From: Halomonas sp. CH40
GTDB lineage: Bacteria > Pseudomonadota > Gammaproteobacteria > Pseudomonadales > Halomonadaceae
Direction: 5' to 3'
Assembly (NCBI GenBank): GCA_041875495.1
Contig: CP112982.1
Span: forward strand, 1 to 64,000
DNA length: 64,000 bases
A program made the translations under genes and the position numbers. Under the pieces are notes generated by a model that worked only from the letters and a program-made list of their open reading frames with translations, was not told the origin of the DNA and made no database searches. Positions 50,468-62,618 of the stretch are shown here, piece by piece. Within the stretch, counting starts at the first letter, position 1, and each line of letters begins with the position of its first letter.

Positions 50468-50842
50468 TCAACCACCGGCAAGTTTTGCCTGGTAACCATG
50501 TTCAGCGAGCGCTTGTTTGAGCGTTTCACGATGATCACCCTGGATTTCAATGACTCCCTCCTTGACCGCACCGCCAGTGCCGCAGCGTTTCTTCAGCTGC
50601 TTGGCCAGTACCTTGAGCTCCTTTTCAGGCAAAGGGATACCTGACAGTGTAGTGACGCCCTTACCCTTGCGGCCACTGGTTTCGCGACGAATGCGCACGA
50701 TACCATCAAGCGAGGCAATGCGTGCCTGTTCAGCAAGGTCATCACAGCAGCAGCTTTCAAGCGCCTGGCGACAGTCCGGGCAGATATCACCCTGTTCTGT
50801 CGAGTAAACAAGCCCGCCGAGCTGATCACGTAATGACGCCAT
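50468..50842 (-). CDS. yciH: SUI1-family translation factor YciH
   Basis: The 124-residue product has the C-terminal SUI1 domain: GIVRIRRETSGRKGKGVTTL, VLAKQLKKRCGTGGAVKEG and VIEIQGDHRETLKQAL. YciH is a bacterial homologue of eIF1 that may improve start-site selection, possibly under stress. Unlike E. coli YciH (108 residues), the N terminus has a cysteine-rich segment ICPDCRQALESCCCDD that could bind metal. It starts two bases after the HAD gene stop and precedes the NERD gene by 40 bases. Confidence 0.92.
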   Translation of the reverse strand: MASLRDQLGGLVYSTEQGDICPDCRQALESCCCDDLAEQARIASLDGIVRIRRETSGRKGKGVTTLSGIPLPEKELKVLAKQLKKRCGTGGAVKEGVIEIQGDHRETLKQALAEHGYQAKLAGG

Positions 50843-50844
50843 GA

Positions 50845-51546
50845 TTAGGCTCCTTTATAACGTTTGAATGTGGTGCTGTTACCCCATCGTTCACGCGTCA
50901 ACTGGTGAATGACAGTGGGTAGTTGATACATGCTGTTGATCATGATGGCGTCTTTAGGGGTTTTTTCGGCATCAGGAAAACGGTTCAGATGTACCACTGT
51001 CATCCCGGCATCCAGTGCTGCCTTGACACCGACCAATGCATCATCAATGGCAATGCAGTCAGCAGCGTCAAACCCCATATTGTGTGCTGCATGGAGATGT
51101 AAACCAGGCTCTGGCTTCCAACAGTTGGCCGCATAGCCGCTGAACAGGTGGCCATTGAAGTAGCCATCCAACGCGGTGGTTGCCAGGGCGTTGAGGATCT
51201 TTTTTTCTGGCCCGTTGGAAACCACCGCTCTGGGGTAGTCGCTTAACTGCTGCAGAGCTTCGCGGGCACCGTCGATAGTGGTGAGTTCATTGCTGAGGCG
51301 GGTGGCCAGATTGGCACGCATGGCACTTTCCATGATTTCCAGCTGATCACGGGCAACCGCGCCGTAGCGTTCTTGCAGCTCGGCCACAATACGACGAAAA
51401 CGTGCACCGCGGAACTCACCCATATAGTCGGAAACGACAAAGGGAAGGCCTACCGCATTGAGGCCGATTGCCATCTCTTCTGCCAGAAGTGGCTCGCTAT
51501 CGACCAGAGTGCCGTCGCAATCAAATAGCAGAAGAGGCAAAAACAT
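50845..51546 (-). CDS. HAD family hydrolase (phosphatase, YieH-like)
   Basis: The 233-residue product is a HAD-IA phosphatase: MFLPLLLFDCDGTLVDSEPL (motif I, DCDGT), PRAVVSNGPEKKI (motif II), WKPEPGLHLHAA (motif III lysine) and AIDDALVGVKAALDAG (motif IV). It resembles YieH-type sugar-phosphate or 6-phosphogluconate phosphatases; the substrate cannot be told. The ATG at 51546 has AAGGA six bases upstream; an in-frame GTG at 51561 is weaker. It is divided from fba by a terminator and heads a three-gene leftward set. Confidence 0.88.
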   Translation of the reverse strand: MFLPLLLFDCDGTLVDSEPLLAEEMAIGLNAVGLPFVVSDYMGEFRGARFRRIVAELQERYGAVARDQLEIMESAMRANLATRLSNELTTIDGAREALQQLSDYPRAVVSNGPEKKILNALATTALDGYFNGHLFSGYAANCWKPEPGLHLHAAHNMGFDAADCIAIDDALVGVKAALDAGMTVVHLNRFPDAEKTPKDAIMINSMYQLPTVIHQLTRERWGNSTTFKRYKGA

Positions 51547-51670
51547 GGTTGATCCTTGCACTGTTCAAAGCGCGGCTACCTGACACACACCATAACAACA
51601 TAATAGGATGATTCTACGACGTTAGCGAACACTGTTCTATCACTTTTGCATTGTTCTGCGCAGACCTACT

Positions 51671-51696
51671 AAAAAGGCAGCCCATAAGGCTGCCTT
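51671..51696 (-). terminator. Terminator of the tkt-fba operon
   Basis: On the minus strand, AAGGCAGCC and GGCTGCCTT with a 5-base loop are followed by TTTTT. It lies 22 bases after the fba stop, at the end of a six-gene operon. Confidence 0.88.
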
Positions 51697-51717
51697 GTTT
51701 GGCCATGGGTCAGGCAA

Positions 51718-52782
51718 TTACCTGATCTTGGGAGCCAGTTCACCGCTTTCGTAGCGCTTGAACATCTCTTCCAGATTGATCGGTTTGATCTTGCTGGCAT
51801 TGCCTGCTGTGCCGAAGGCTTCGTAGCGGTCAATACACAGGCCACGCATGGCGCTGACGGTTTCCTTGAGGAATTTGCGCGGATCAAATTCAGACGGGTT
51901 CTCAGCCAGAAAACGACGTACCGCACCTGTGGAAGCCAGACGCAGATCGGTATCAATGTTGACCTTGCGCACACCGTGCTTGATGCCCTGAATGATTTCT
52001 TCTACGGGAACGCCGTAGGTTTCAGGAATCTCGCCGCCATAGCGATTGATGACTTCCAGCCATTCTTGGGGTACGGAAGAAGAGCCGTGCATGACCAGGT
52101 GAGTGTCTGGAATGCGCGCATGAATTTCCTTGATACGCTGAATCGACAGGGTATCGCCCGTCGGCGGACGGGTAAACTTGTAAGCACCGTGGCTGGTGCC
52201 GATGGCAATGGCCAGGGCATCCACCTGGGTTGCCTTGACGAACTCTGCGGCTTCTTCAGGATCGGTCAGCAGCTGTTCCATATCCAGCTTGCCTTCTGCC
52301 CCGATACCGTCTTCTTCGCCAGCCATGCCGGTTTCCAGGCTGCCCAGGCAACCCAGCTCACCTTCCACTGAAACGCCACATGCATGTGCCATTTCAACAG
52401 TACGGCGGGTCACGTCAACGTTATAGTCGTAATCCATGGGCGTCTTGCCGTCTTCACCCAGGGAGCCATCCATCATCACCGAGGAGAAGCCCAGCTGAAT
52501 GGAGCGTTGGCAGACCGCAGGGCTGGTGCCGTGGTCCTGGTGCATGGCCACCGGAATATGCGGGAATTCTTCAACGGCGGCCAGGATCAGATGGCGTAGG
52601 AAAGGCGCGCCCGCATATTTGCGTGCGCCAGCAGACGCCTGGACGATCACTGGAGAGTCGGTTTTATCCGCCGCTTCCATGATGGCGCGCATCTGTTCGA
52701 GGTTGTTGACGTTGAAAGCGGGAATGCCGTAACCGTATTCAGCGGCATGATCCAGCATCTGACGCATGCTAATAAGAGCCAT
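51718..52782 (-). CDS. fba: Class II fructose-bisphosphate aldolase
   Basis: This zinc-dependent aldolase interconverts fructose-1,6-bisphosphate with two trioses. The 354-residue product has [18 protein letters not shown] (zinc ligand and proton shuttle), [31 protein letters not shown] and [25 protein letters not shown] and [10 protein letters not shown]. That set is the Calvin-cycle-type subfamily (CbbA-like) common in proteobacteria. It is the last gene of the operon, 72 bases after pgk. Confidence 0.97.
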   Translation of the reverse strand: MALISMRQMLDHAAEYGYGIPAFNVNNLEQMRAIMEAADKTDSPVIVQASAGARKYAGAPFLRHLILAAVEEFPHIPVAMHQDHGTSPAVCQRSIQLGFSSVMMDGSLGEDGKTPMDYDYNVDVTRRTVEMAHACGVSVEGELGCLGSLETGMAGEEDGIGAEGKLDMEQLLTDPEEAAEFVKATQVDALAIAIGTSHGAYKFTRPPTGDTLSIQRIKEIHARIPDTHLVMHGSSSVPQEWLEVINRYGGEIPETYGVPVEEIIQGIKHGVRKVNIDTDLRLASTGAVRRFLAENPSEFDPRKFLKETVSAMRGLCIDRYEAFGTAGNASKIKPINLEEMFKRYESGELAPKIR

Positions 52783-52854
52783 AAAGTCACCTTATATAAA
52801 ATAAATCGTTATCGTGTGTGGGTAGAGTCTGATCAAAATGGATTACCTGGCCGT

Positions 52855-54024
52855 CTAGGCGCCTGATGCCGCAGCCTCCAGAGCAGCGACTGCCGGTAAT
52901 GTCTTGCCTTCGACGTATTCAAGGAATGCCCCGCCCCCCGTCGAGATATAGGAAACACGCCCGGCTATCGCGTACTTGTCGATAGCGGCCAATGTATCGC
53001 CGCCACCGGCAATTGAGAATGCCTGGCTTTCAGCAATCGCATGGGCAATGACTTCGGTGCCTTTGCCGAACTGGTCAATTTCAAAGACGCCCACCGGGCC
53101 GTTCCAAAGGATCGTTCCTGCGTCTTTCAGCAGGCCTGCCAAGTGGGCTGCGGTATCCGGGCCGATATCCAGAATCATTTCATTATCGGCCACCTGATCC
53201 ACAGGTTTGACGACAGCTTCTGCCGACTCGGAAAACTCGGTGGCAACGACGACATCGGTCGGCATTGGAATAGCCACTTTCTCCATCAAGGCCTTGGCCT
53301 GAGCGACCAGATCAGCTTCATGGAGTGATTTACCTACATTATAGCCTGCTGCGGCGATAAAGGTGTTGGCGATGCCGCCACCGACAATCAGTTGGTCGCA
53401 TTTTTCAGACAGAGCGTTGAGCACATCCAGCTTGGTGGATACCTTGGAGCCGCCCACAATGGCCGTCATCGGGCGCTTGGGGTGGGCTAGGGCTTTTTCC
53501 AGTGCTTCAAGTTCGTTGGCCAATAGCGGCCCGGCACATGCGGTGGGTGCAAAGCGGGCGACGCCATGGGTCGATGCCTGGGCGCGGTGGGCAGTGCCAA
53601 ATGCATCCATCACAAAGATGTCGCACAGCGCGGCGTACTGCTTGGCCAGCGCTTCGTCATCTTTTTTCTCGCCTGTGTTAAAGCGTACGTTTTCAAGCAG
53701 CACGACATCGCCATCGCTCAGCTCGGGACCGCCTTCCAGGTAGTCCTTGACCAGTGTGACGGGGCGGCCCAACAGTTGGCCAAGGTGAGCGGCGACCGGA
53801 GCAAGGGAAAACTCTTCGGCAGGCTCGCCTTCTGTGGGGCGGCCAAGGTGGCTCATCAGCATCACCTTGGCACCAGCATCGGCAGCAGCCTGAATGGTGG
53901 GCAGGGCGGCACGCAGGCGGGCGTCACTGGAAACGCTGGCATTCTTGATAGGTACGTTCAGATCTTCACGAATCAGGACGCGTTGACCCTGGAGTGGCAG
54001 GTCGGTCATCTTTTTTACGTTCAT
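52855..54024 (-). CDS. pgk: Phosphoglycerate kinase
   Basis: Pgk transfers the acyl phosphate of 1,3-bisphosphoglycerate to ADP. The 389-residue product starts [21 protein letters not shown] and has [34 protein letters not shown] and [13 protein letters not shown], with the C-terminal nucleotide segment [19 protein letters not shown] and [12 protein letters not shown]. Its start overlaps the epd stop by four bases (ATGA), which implies coupling. Confidence 0.97.
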   Translation of the reverse strand: MNVKKMTDLPLQGQRVLIREDLNVPIKNASVSSDARLRAALPTIQAAADAGAKVMLMSHLGRPTEGEPAEEFSLAPVAAHLGQLLGRPVTLVKDYLEGGPELSDGDVVLLENVRFNTGEKKDDEALAKQYAALCDIFVMDAFGTAHRAQASTHGVARFAPTACAGPLLANELEALEKALAHPKRPMTAIVGGSKVSTKLDVLNALSEKCDQLIVGGGIANTFIAAAGYNVGKSLHEADLVAQAKALMEKVAIPMPTDVVVATEFSESAEAVVKPVDQVADNEMILDIGPDTAAHLAGLLKDAGTILWNGPVGVFEIDQFGKGTEVIAHAIAESQAFSIAGGGDTLAAIDKYAIAGRVSYISTGGGAFLEYVEGKTLPAVAALEAAASGA

Positions 54025-55100
54025 GTGCAGCTGTCCTCGTGTGAGTCAGATGATAAGAAATCGTGGCGGGGCTGTGTCAGGCGTGCCAGGCGCTGGCTGA
54101 TATCCAGCATGCGGTTGGCAAATCCCCATTCGTTATCAAACCAGCAAAGCAGTTTGATCAGCCGCGTGCCGGCTACCCGGGTCTGGGTGGCGTCCAGGAT
54201 GCCGGAGTGCGGATCATGATTGAAATCCACTGAGGCCATGGGCGTTTCGGTATACCCCAGAATACCTTGCAGATGGCGCTGGCTTGCCGTCTTTAATAGC
54301 TGATTGACTTCCTCTACGTGGGTATCCCGGGCAACCGTGATGGCAAGATCCATCACCGAAACATTAATGGTCGGAACCCGCAGGTGCAAACACTCGAAAC
54401 GCCCGGTCAATTTGGGCATCAAACGGCTGATGCCACGTGCCAGGCCGGTATCTACCGGGACAATCGAATGCATGGCGGAGCGTGTCAGGCGTAGGTCTGT
54501 CTGATGATAGGCATCAATCACCGGTTGATCATTCATGGAAGAATGAATCGTGGTGGTAACGCCGTGTTCAACCCCTAACGCCTCATCCAGCACGGTTAGC
54601 AGCGGTAGCAGGCAGTTGGTGGTGCAGGAAGCCGCCGACAGTATATGCTGCCCAGCTGACATCATGTCCTGATTGATGCCCCACACGATGGTGGCGTCCA
54701 GATCATTTTCGGCCGGTTGAGAGAACAGCAGGCGCTTGGCACCTGCTGCCAGGTGTTTCTCGGCGGTGGCACGATCCTTGAAACTGCCCGAGCACTCAAG
54801 CACCAGGTCGATATCAAGCGCTGCCCAGGGAAGCTTTTCCGGGTCAGGTTCGTTCAGAACCCGAATGGATTGACCATTGATCACCAGGTGGTCGTCATGG
54901 CTTTCCACCTGAACAGGAAAGCGTCCGTGGGTGGTATCGAAGCGGGTCAGGTAGGCGATGGTCGCCAGGTCGGAGAGCTCGTTGATCGCCACGATCTGGA
55001 TATCTGCCGACTGACGCTCTACCAAGGCACGCAAAACGCACTGGCCAATGCGGCCATAGCCGTTGATGGCAATACGAAAAGTGGAAGCCCGCGCGGCCAT
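54021..55100 (-). CDS. epd: Erythrose-4-phosphate dehydrogenase (GAPDH-like)
   Basis: The 359-residue product is a GAPDH-fold enzyme with a Rossmann start [17 protein letters not shown], the active cysteine in [12 protein letters not shown], and [20 protein letters not shown], which fits Epd better than GapA. The tkt-epd-pgk-fba neighbourhood is a classical Epd context; Epd makes 4-phosphoerythronate for vitamin B6 synthesis. A true GAPDH activity cannot be excluded. It is 31 bases downstream of lrgB. Confidence 0.9.
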   Translation of the reverse strand: MAARASTFRIAINGYGRIGQCVLRALVERQSADIQIVAINELSDLATIAYLTRFDTTHGRFPVQVESHDDHLVINGQSIRVLNEPDPEKLPWAALDIDLVLECSGSFKDRATAEKHLAAGAKRLLFSQPAENDLDATIVWGINQDMMSAGQHILSAASCTTNCLLPLLTVLDEALGVEHGVTTTIHSSMNDQPVIDAYHQTDLRLTRSAMHSIVPVDTGLARGISRLMPKLTGRFECLHLRVPTINVSVMDLAITVARDTHVEEVNQLLKTASQRHLQGILGYTETPMASVDFNHDPHSGILDATQTRVAGTRLIKLLCWFDNEWGFANRMLDISQRLARLTQPRHDFLSSDSHEDSCT

Positions 55101-55131
55101 ATGTCTCCTTGATGCGTGCTAAAGATGGGAA

Positions 55132-55845
55132 CTAGCTGATAAAGTGCCAGGCCAGTGGTAGCAACAATGCCGTGAAAATGCCTGTCAGGCTCATGCCTAA
55201 CGAGGCAAATGCGCCTGCGGTAGGGCTGATCTCAAAGGCCCTGACCGTGCCAATAGCATGGCCATTAAGCCCTAGTGCAAAGCCGATCAGGCGCTCATCG
55301 CTAATCTTCATCAACTTAGTGGCGAGGCTGACAACGGCAATGGCCACGACGCCTGTGATCAGAAGCCCGCCCATCAGCAGCGGAATGGAGCCGCCCAACT
55401 GCTGGGTAATCCCGATGGCAATCGGGGCCGTGACGGATTTCGCTGCCAGAGAAGCCAGTACTGTGTCGGGCAAGCCCATCAGCCAGGCAATGCCCACCGC
55501 GTAAACAACCGCCAGGCTGGCACTCACCGGCAAACACACCATTAGAGGGCGCCATAGCTCGCGGATACGTGGAAACTGCTGATAAAGCGGCATACCCAGC
55601 GCCACTGTGGCGGGGCCAAGCAAAACCGACAACCAGGCTGCCCCTTGCTGATAAGTCGTGTAGTTAAGCCCGCTGATCAGCAGGAACACCGCCAGTAGCA
55701 AGGCAGCGATCAATACCGCCGGTAACCAGGTAGGTTGTTTAAGCCGCCTGAAGATGGCCATACCGATCAGGTAGGCGGCCAGGGTCAGTGCCACGGCAAA
55801 CAATGGGGTTGCGGTCAGCTGTTCAAGTAAGGCGTCACTTAACAT
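55132..55845 (-). CDS. lrgB: LrgB/CidB family membrane protein
   Basis: The 237-residue product is a polytopic membrane protein (about six hydrophobic segments) of the LrgB/CidB/YohK family, with LGPATVALGMPLYQQFP, AAKSVTAPIAIGITQQLGG and HAIGTVRAFEISPTAGAFAS as family blocks. LrgAB-type proteins have been linked to murein hydrolase control and to transport of pyruvate, fumarate or related acids. It overlaps lrgA by 11 bases. It sits inside a carbon-metabolism operon. Confidence 0.9.
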   Translation of the reverse strand: MLSDALLEQLTATPLFAVALTLAAYLIGMAIFRRLKQPTWLPAVLIAALLLAVFLLISGLNYTTYQQGAAWLSVLLGPATVALGMPLYQQFPRIRELWRPLMVCLPVSASLAVVYAVGIAWLMGLPDTVLASLAAKSVTAPIAIGITQQLGGSIPLLMGGLLITGVVAIAVVSLATKLMKISDERLIGFALGLNGHAIGTVRAFEISPTAGAFASLGMSLTGIFTALLLPLAWHFIS

Positions 55846-56188
55846 CCTGGCCCCGTATCAGGTGGCGCATCAGCCACAGGGTGGTCAATACGCTCAACAG
55901 AGTGCCCAGCGCGAGGCTCAGAATGATAGCGACCCACTGTCCACCAAGCTCCCCGGCGACGAAGAAAACGCCTACGACGCCAGGCATGATCAGCATCGCC
56001 AGCAGCGCAATCAGCGGTTGGGCCGCGGCCGCCAGGGTGTCAGGCACGCCACCGCGTAGCGCCAGGGTGATACTTAACAGCAGCATGCCCAACACGCCGG
56101 AAGAGACCGGAATGGCGGTGAGATAAACGATGACCTCACCGATCAGCCAGAAGCTGACAAGCCATAGAAAACCGCCTAACGCCGTCAC
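55835..56188 (-). CDS. lrgA: CidA/LrgA family membrane protein
   Basis: The 117-residue product has four hydrophobic segments and the family motif VSSGVLGMLLLSITLALRG, followed by LIMPGVVGVFF. CidA/LrgA are holin-like partners of LrgB. It starts 12 bases after tkt and overlaps lrgB, so the pair is translated with the transketolase and Epd messages. Confidence 0.9.
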   Translation of the reverse strand: MTALGGFLWLVSFWLIGEVIVYLTAIPVSSGVLGMLLLSITLALRGGVPDTLAAAAQPLIALLAMLIMPGVVGVFFVAGELGGQWVAIILSLALGTLLSVLTTLWLMRHLIRGQDVK

Positions 56189-56200
56189 AGGATTAACCTA

Positions 56201-58198
56201 TCAGGCTTGCCCAAGCAGCTGATTGGCCTGTGCGACGATATTGTCGACGGTAAAGCCAAAGTGCTTGAACAGATCGCCAGCAGGTGCTGATTCACCATAG
56301 GTGGTCATGCCGATCACGCGGCCGTCCAGGCCAACATACTTGTACCAGTAATCGGCATGGCCTGCTTCGATAGCGATCCGCTTGGTGACGCTGGCTGGCA
56401 GTACTTTTTCCCGATACTCCGCATCCTGGCCGTTAAAGCGGTAGGTAGACGGCATGGAAACCACGCGCACTGCTTTGCCGTGTGTTTCCAGCTCGGCGGC
56501 GGCATCCATAGCCAGGGCGACTTCGGAGCCTGTGGCAATCAGAATCAGCTCAGGCGTTGTATCGCTGTCTTTGAGGATGTAACCACCGCATTGAATGTCA
56601 GCCAGCTGGGCCCTGGTGCGCGCCTGGTTAGGTAGGTTCTGGCGAGACAGCACCAGCGCCGTCGGGCCTGAATGACGCTTCAGCGCCGCATCCCAGGCAG
56701 CCGCAGTTTCGGTAGCATCACAGGGGCGCCAGGTGTTCAGATTGGGCGTGGTGCGCAGGCTGGTCAGCTGTTCAACGGGCTGATGCGTCGGGCCGTCTTC
56801 ACCCAAGCCGATGGAGTCATGGGTGAAGACATAGATAGCACGTTGGCCCATCAGCGCGGCCATGCGTACGGCATTGCGCATATATTCCATGAAGATCAGG
56901 AAAGTAGCGCCATAGGGCACAAAGCCGCCGTGCAGGGCAATGCCGTTCATGATAGCGCCCATGCCGAACTCACGTACCCCGTAGTGCAGGTAGTTACCGC
57001 TGGCATCATCCGGCGTGATGGCCTTGGCGCCGTTCCAGAACGTCAGGTTGGAGGGCGCCAGGTCAGCGCTGCCGCCAAGCAGTTCGGGCATTTGCGGCCC
57101 CAGAACATTCAGGGCACCTAAGGATGCCTTGCGTGAAGCGATATTCTCGCCCTTTTCCTGGCTTTGCTGGACAAGAGCTTCGCTGGAAAGCTGGGGGGGC
57201 AGACGGCCTTTCAGGCGGCGCTTGAATTCCAGGGCCTCATCCGGAAACGCCTCTGCATAACGGCGCATCTGTTCTTCCCAGGCCTGCTGGCGCTGCTTGC
57301 CGGCTTCGCGGGCATCCCAGGCGGTGTAGACAGGCTCGGGAATATGGAAAGGCGCATGCGGCCAGCCAAGCTGTTCTCTGGCAGCCGCCACTTCATCATC
57401 ACCCAGCGGCGCGCCATGGGATTCTTCCTTGCCCTGCTTGTTGGGGGCACCAAAGCCAATAATGGTTTTACAGATAACCAGGCTGGGCTTGTCATCCTGC
57501 TGCTTGGCCAGTTCGATAGCCGCCTTGATCTCTTCTGGCTTGTGGCCGTCAACGCTGGGCACCACGTGCCAGCCGTAGGCTTCAAAACGTTTGGCAGTAT
57601 CGTCAGTGAACCAGCCATCAACCTCGCCATCAATTGAAATGCCGTTGTCATCATAGAAGGCTGTCAGCTTGCCCAGTTGCTGGGTGCCGGCCAGTGAGGC
57701 CACTTCATGGGAGATGCCTTCCATCAAGCAGCCGTCACCCATAAAGCACCAGGTGCGATGGTCGACAATGGTGTGGCCAGGGCGGTTGAACTGAGCGCCC
57801 AGGGTTTTCTCGGCAAGTGCCATGCCCACGGCATTGGCAAAGCCCTGACCCAGGGGGCCAGTAGTGGTTTCGATGCCCGGTGCATAACCGAATTCAGGGT
57901 GGCCTGCGGTCTGTGAGTGCAGCTGACGGAAGTTACGCAGCTGCTCCAGGCCAAGATCGTAACCGCTTAAATGCAGCAATGAATAAAGCAGCATCGAACC
58001 ATGGCCGTTGGAGAGAACAAAACGGTCACGATCCGCCCATTTGGGATCTTCGGGGTTATGCTTGAGGTAGTCATTCCATAGCACCTCGGCAATATCTGCC
58101 ATACCCATGGGGGCGCCAGGGTGGCCGGATTTGGCCTTCTGAACAGCATCCATGGAAAGGGCGCGAATGGCATTGGCCAACTCGAAACGGGACGGCAT
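56201..58198 (-). CDS. tkt: Transketolase
   Basis: Transketolase moves two-carbon units between sugar phosphates using thiamine diphosphate. The 665-residue product begins [20 protein letters not shown] and has the ThDP motif [24 protein letters not shown], and [20 protein letters not shown] with the catalytic Glu/His region. The ATG at 58198 has GGAG seven bases upstream; an extension to 58276 has no family support. It is the first gene of the tkt-lrgA-lrgB-epd-pgk-fba operon and is divergent from metK, with 272 bases between. Confidence 0.97.
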   Translation of the reverse strand: MPSRFELANAIRALSMDAVQKAKSGHPGAPMGMADIAEVLWNDYLKHNPEDPKWADRDRFVLSNGHGSMLLYSLLHLSGYDLGLEQLRNFRQLHSQTAGHPEFGYAPGIETTTGPLGQGFANAVGMALAEKTLGAQFNRPGHTIVDHRTWCFMGDGCLMEGISHEVASLAGTQQLGKLTAFYDDNGISIDGEVDGWFTDDTAKRFEAYGWHVVPSVDGHKPEEIKAAIELAKQQDDKPSLVICKTIIGFGAPNKQGKEESHGAPLGDDEVAAAREQLGWPHAPFHIPEPVYTAWDAREAGKQRQQAWEEQMRRYAEAFPDEALEFKRRLKGRLPPQLSSEALVQQSQEKGENIASRKASLGALNVLGPQMPELLGGSADLAPSNLTFWNGAKAITPDDASGNYLHYGVREFGMGAIMNGIALHGGFVPYGATFLIFMEYMRNAVRMAALMGQRAIYVFTHDSIGLGEDGPTHQPVEQLTSLRTTPNLNTWRPCDATETAAAWDAALKRHSGPTALVLSRQNLPNQARTRAQLADIQCGGYILKDSDTTPELILIATGSEVALAMDAAAELETHGKAVRVVSMPSTYRFNGQDAEYREKVLPASVTKRIAIEAGHADYWYKYVGLDGRVIGMTTYGESAPAGDLFKHFGFTVDNIVAQANQLLGQA

Positions 58199-58470
58199 GG
58201 GGTGCTCCTCGCCTGAAAACGATAATAAAGCGCTTATTGTCGCTGACTTCGCCAGCGGCGGCAAATAATGCTGCATGGGTGGGGTTGGACAAGAGTTGTC
58301 AGTTGATAGCAGGGATATCCGCGTAAGACGCTGGGAAGCGCTGCCAACAGGGTGTAGACTCTGCCCCCCGAAGTGGCCGTGCCACTTTCGATTATGTAGG
58401 CAGGGCCTCCTGCCATGATTTCCTGCTGATGCTACGAGCGACAGCCGTCACACAGAGGGTCAAGAGCGCG

Positions 58471-59691
58471 ATGAGCGAATATTCCCTGTTTACCTCCGAA
58501 TCCGTTTCCGAAGGGCATCCCGACAAGATTGCCGATCAGATTTCTGATGCCGTGCTGGATGCCATCATCGCCCGTGACAAGCAGGCCCGGGTTGCCTGTG
58601 AAACCATGGTCAAGACGGGCGTTGCGATTATTGCCGGTGAGATTACCACAGCTGCCTGGGTCGATCTGGAAGCCCTGGTGCGCCAGGTAATTACCGATAT
58701 CGGCTATACCTCATCAGATGTTGGCTTTGATGGCGCGACCTGCGGCGTTGTGAACCTGATTGGCAAGCAGAGCGTTGATATTGCCCAGGGCGTTGACCGC
58801 ACCAAGCCGGAAGATCAGGGCGCGGGTGACCAAGGCCTGATGTTTGGCTACGCCACCAATGAAACCGCCTCGCTGATGCCTGCACCGATCCACTATTCCC
58901 ATCGTCTGGTGGAGCGTCAGGCTGAGCTGCGTAAACAGGGCCTCTTACCCTGGCTGCGCCCGGATGCGAAAAGCCAGGTGACCTTCCGTTATGACGCCGA
59001 TGGCAAGCCTTGTGGCGTGGATGCCGTGGTGCTTTCCACCCAGCACGACCCTGAGATTGATCAGGAAGCGCTGCGCACCATGGTCAAGCGGGAAATTATT
59101 GAAGAGGTTATTCCCGCTGAATGGCTGGATGACAGCACCCAGTTCCATATCAACCCGACCGGCAAGTTTGTGATTGGCGGCCCTGTGGGTGATTGTGGCC
59201 TGACCGGGCGTAAGATTATCGTCGATACCTACGGCGGTATGGCGCGCCACGGTGGCGGTGCCTTTTCCGGCAAGGACCCGTCCAAAGTTGACCGCAGTGC
59301 CGCCTATGCAGGCCGTTATGTAGCCAAGAATGTGGTTGCTGCAGGTCTTGCCGACAAGTGTGAGATTCAGATTTCCTACGCCATTGGCGTCGCCGATCCA
59401 ACCTCGGTATCTGTCGATACATTCGGCACCGGAAATATTGCCGATGCTGAAATCGTCAAGCTGGTACGCGAGCATTTTGATCTACGTCCCTTTGCGATTA
59501 CCAAGATGCTTGATCTGCTGCACCCGATGTACCAACTGACAGCCGCCTATGGTCACTTTGGTCGTGAGCCGTTTGAGCACAGCTACCGCTGGCTGGATGT
59601 CAAAGGCCAGGAGCAGGTCGAAACCTTTACCGCCTTCCCATGGGAAAAAACCGATAAGGCGGATGCCCTGCGTCAGTCGGCGGGCTTGTAA
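58471..59691 (+). CDS. metK: S-adenosylmethionine synthetase
   Basis: MetK makes SAM from methionine and ATP. The 406-residue product starts [20 protein letters not shown] and has the ATP motif [15 protein letters not shown], the P-loop-like [19 protein letters not shown], and the C-terminal [12 protein letters not shown]. It is a little longer than E. coli MetK (384). The ATG at 58471 is chosen over an upstream in-frame ATG at 58429 by homology. I saw no SAM or SAH riboswitch in the 272-base upstream region. A hairpin terminator follows. Confidence 0.97.
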   Translation: MSEYSLFTSESVSEGHPDKIADQISDAVLDAIIARDKQARVACETMVKTGVAIIAGEITTAAWVDLEALVRQVITDIGYTSSDVGFDGATCGVVNLIGKQSVDIAQGVDRTKPEDQGAGDQGLMFGYATNETASLMPAPIHYSHRLVERQAELRKQGLLPWLRPDAKSQVTFRYDADGKPCGVDAVVLSTQHDPEIDQEALRTMVKREIIEEVIPAEWLDDSTQFHINPTGKFVIGGPVGDCGLTGRKIIVDTYGGMARHGGGAFSGKDPSKVDRSAAYAGRYVAKNVVAAGLADKCEIQISYAIGVADPTSVSVDTFGTGNIADAEIVKLVREHFDLRPFAITKMLDLLHPMYQLTAAYGHFGREPFEHSYRWLDVKGQEQVETFTAFPWEKTDKADALRQSAGL

Positions 59692-59726
59692 CACCCCCTG
59701 AGACGTTGCATTTCTTAACAGCCTAG

Positions 59727-59759
59727 CGCCCCGCGGAATTTATCCACGGGGCGTTTTTT
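59727..59759 (+). terminator. Terminator of metK
   Basis: CGCCCCGCGG (59727-59736) pairs with CCACGGGGCG (59744-59753), leaving one mismatch, with a TTTTTT tail. It lies 35 bases after the metK stop. Confidence 0.88.
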
Positions 59760-59798
59760 GTCTACGCTTAACTTAAAAGGCGCAGGTAAAGGCGCTAA

Positions 59799-61520
<1,722 letters not shown>

Positions 61521-61523
61521 CGG

Positions 61524-62462
61524 TTAACCCAGCCCGCTGAGTGTAAACATTACCCCCAGATAGACAGGAATCAGCAAAGGCGCCATCAGGGTAGTCACCA
61601 GCACTGCCAAGGCGCCTTTCTGGGGTTGAATGCCCAGTTCCATGGCAACCACCACCACGTTAGCGGCCATGGGCACCACGCCCAGTAGCAGAATGGCCAT
61701 GGCCAGCGGTGCCGGAATGTTAAGCCAATGCTGCAATACCAGCACACTCCCCAGGGTGGCGAGTGGCCACACGCCATAGCGTAAGGCAACACAGGCGCCA
61801 ATCAGGCGTGAATCCCAGGCGGCCAGGGTGACGTGACTGAGCGTCATACCAATAATCATCATGCCTAGCAGCGTATAGGTGGCGGGAAATACATCCAGCG
61901 AGGTCATCAAGGCAGCGGGCAGTGTGATACCCAGTTGGGTCAACAATAGCGCTGCCAGAAAGGCATAGATCAGTGGCAGGCGGGCAATCTTGTTAAGGCT
62001 CTGGCGCACCGAGAACTGACCTCGGGCGCTGACATAAAAGCCGACGGTAAATTCGTACAGGGTGATACCCAGAATGCAGAACAGGTAAAGGGTGATACCT
62101 TCGGCGGGCAATATGATCAGCGCCACTGGCAAGCCAAAGTAGCCGGTGTTGCCCGTACCGGCGGAAAACGCCAGTAATGCTCCTTCCTGAGCACCGAAAT
62201 AGCGTTGGGTAATAGCGCGTACCAGCAAGGCAATGGCACTGCTGGCAATGAACAGGATCAGGGTCAGCAGCAGATAGTCGGGTGTCGGGCCGCCGTTCAT
62301 CAGAGCGCGAAAAAACGTCAGTGGTGCAATCAGATAAACCAGCAGGGTCGCAATGGGCTGGGGGTCAATTCTTAGCCCGCGAGCGGCAATCCAGCCAAGG
62401 CCGACAAACGACAGCAGCATAAGCAGAGGCCCGGTCAAAGCGCCGGCTGCAAGGTTTTCCAT
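61524..62462 (-). CDS. AEC family (auxin efflux carrier-like) transporter
   Basis: The 312-residue product is a polytopic membrane protein with about ten hydrophobic segments, in two sets of five. It has the family-typical GTGNTGYFGLPVALIIL, and VVPMAANVVVVAMELG near the C terminus. Bacterial AEC proteins export or take up organic acids such as malate or malonate; substrate is unknown here. It is convergent with ligB (three bases between stops) and divergent from metF. Confidence 0.9.
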   Translation of the reverse strand: MENLAAGALTGPLLMLLSFVGLGWIAARGLRIDPQPIATLLVYLIAPLTFFRALMNGGPTPDYLLLTLILFIASSAIALLVRAITQRYFGAQEGALLAFSAGTGNTGYFGLPVALIILPAEGITLYLFCILGITLYEFTVGFYVSARGQFSVRQSLNKIARLPLIYAFLAALLLTQLGITLPAALMTSLDVFPATYTLLGMMIIGMTLSHVTLAAWDSRLIGACVALRYGVWPLATLGSVLVLQHWLNIPAPLAMAILLLGVVPMAANVVVVAMELGIQPQKGALAVLVTTLMAPLLIPVYLGVMFTLSGLG

Positions 62463-62618
62463 GAATTATTTTCCTGTTCCTTTTATGTCCAACATGAGCA
62501 GAATTAAAGTTGCTGTGTGGAATCTTTCATTAGCCGCGAACCCACGCACCAGCGAGAATACACCCTCATAAAGCGCCATTCTATCGGCGAGCCGAATTGA
62601 CTGACTATGAGGATTACC

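Noticed and set aside
58199..58470. SAM or SAH riboswitch before metK
   Set aside because: Small hairpins are present (around CGAAGTGGC/GCCAC) but no recognisable riboswitch core.
59740..59748. TTATCCACG, one base off a DnaA box, after metK
   Set aside because: It lies in the loop and stem of the metK terminator; the sequence is explained by the hairpin.
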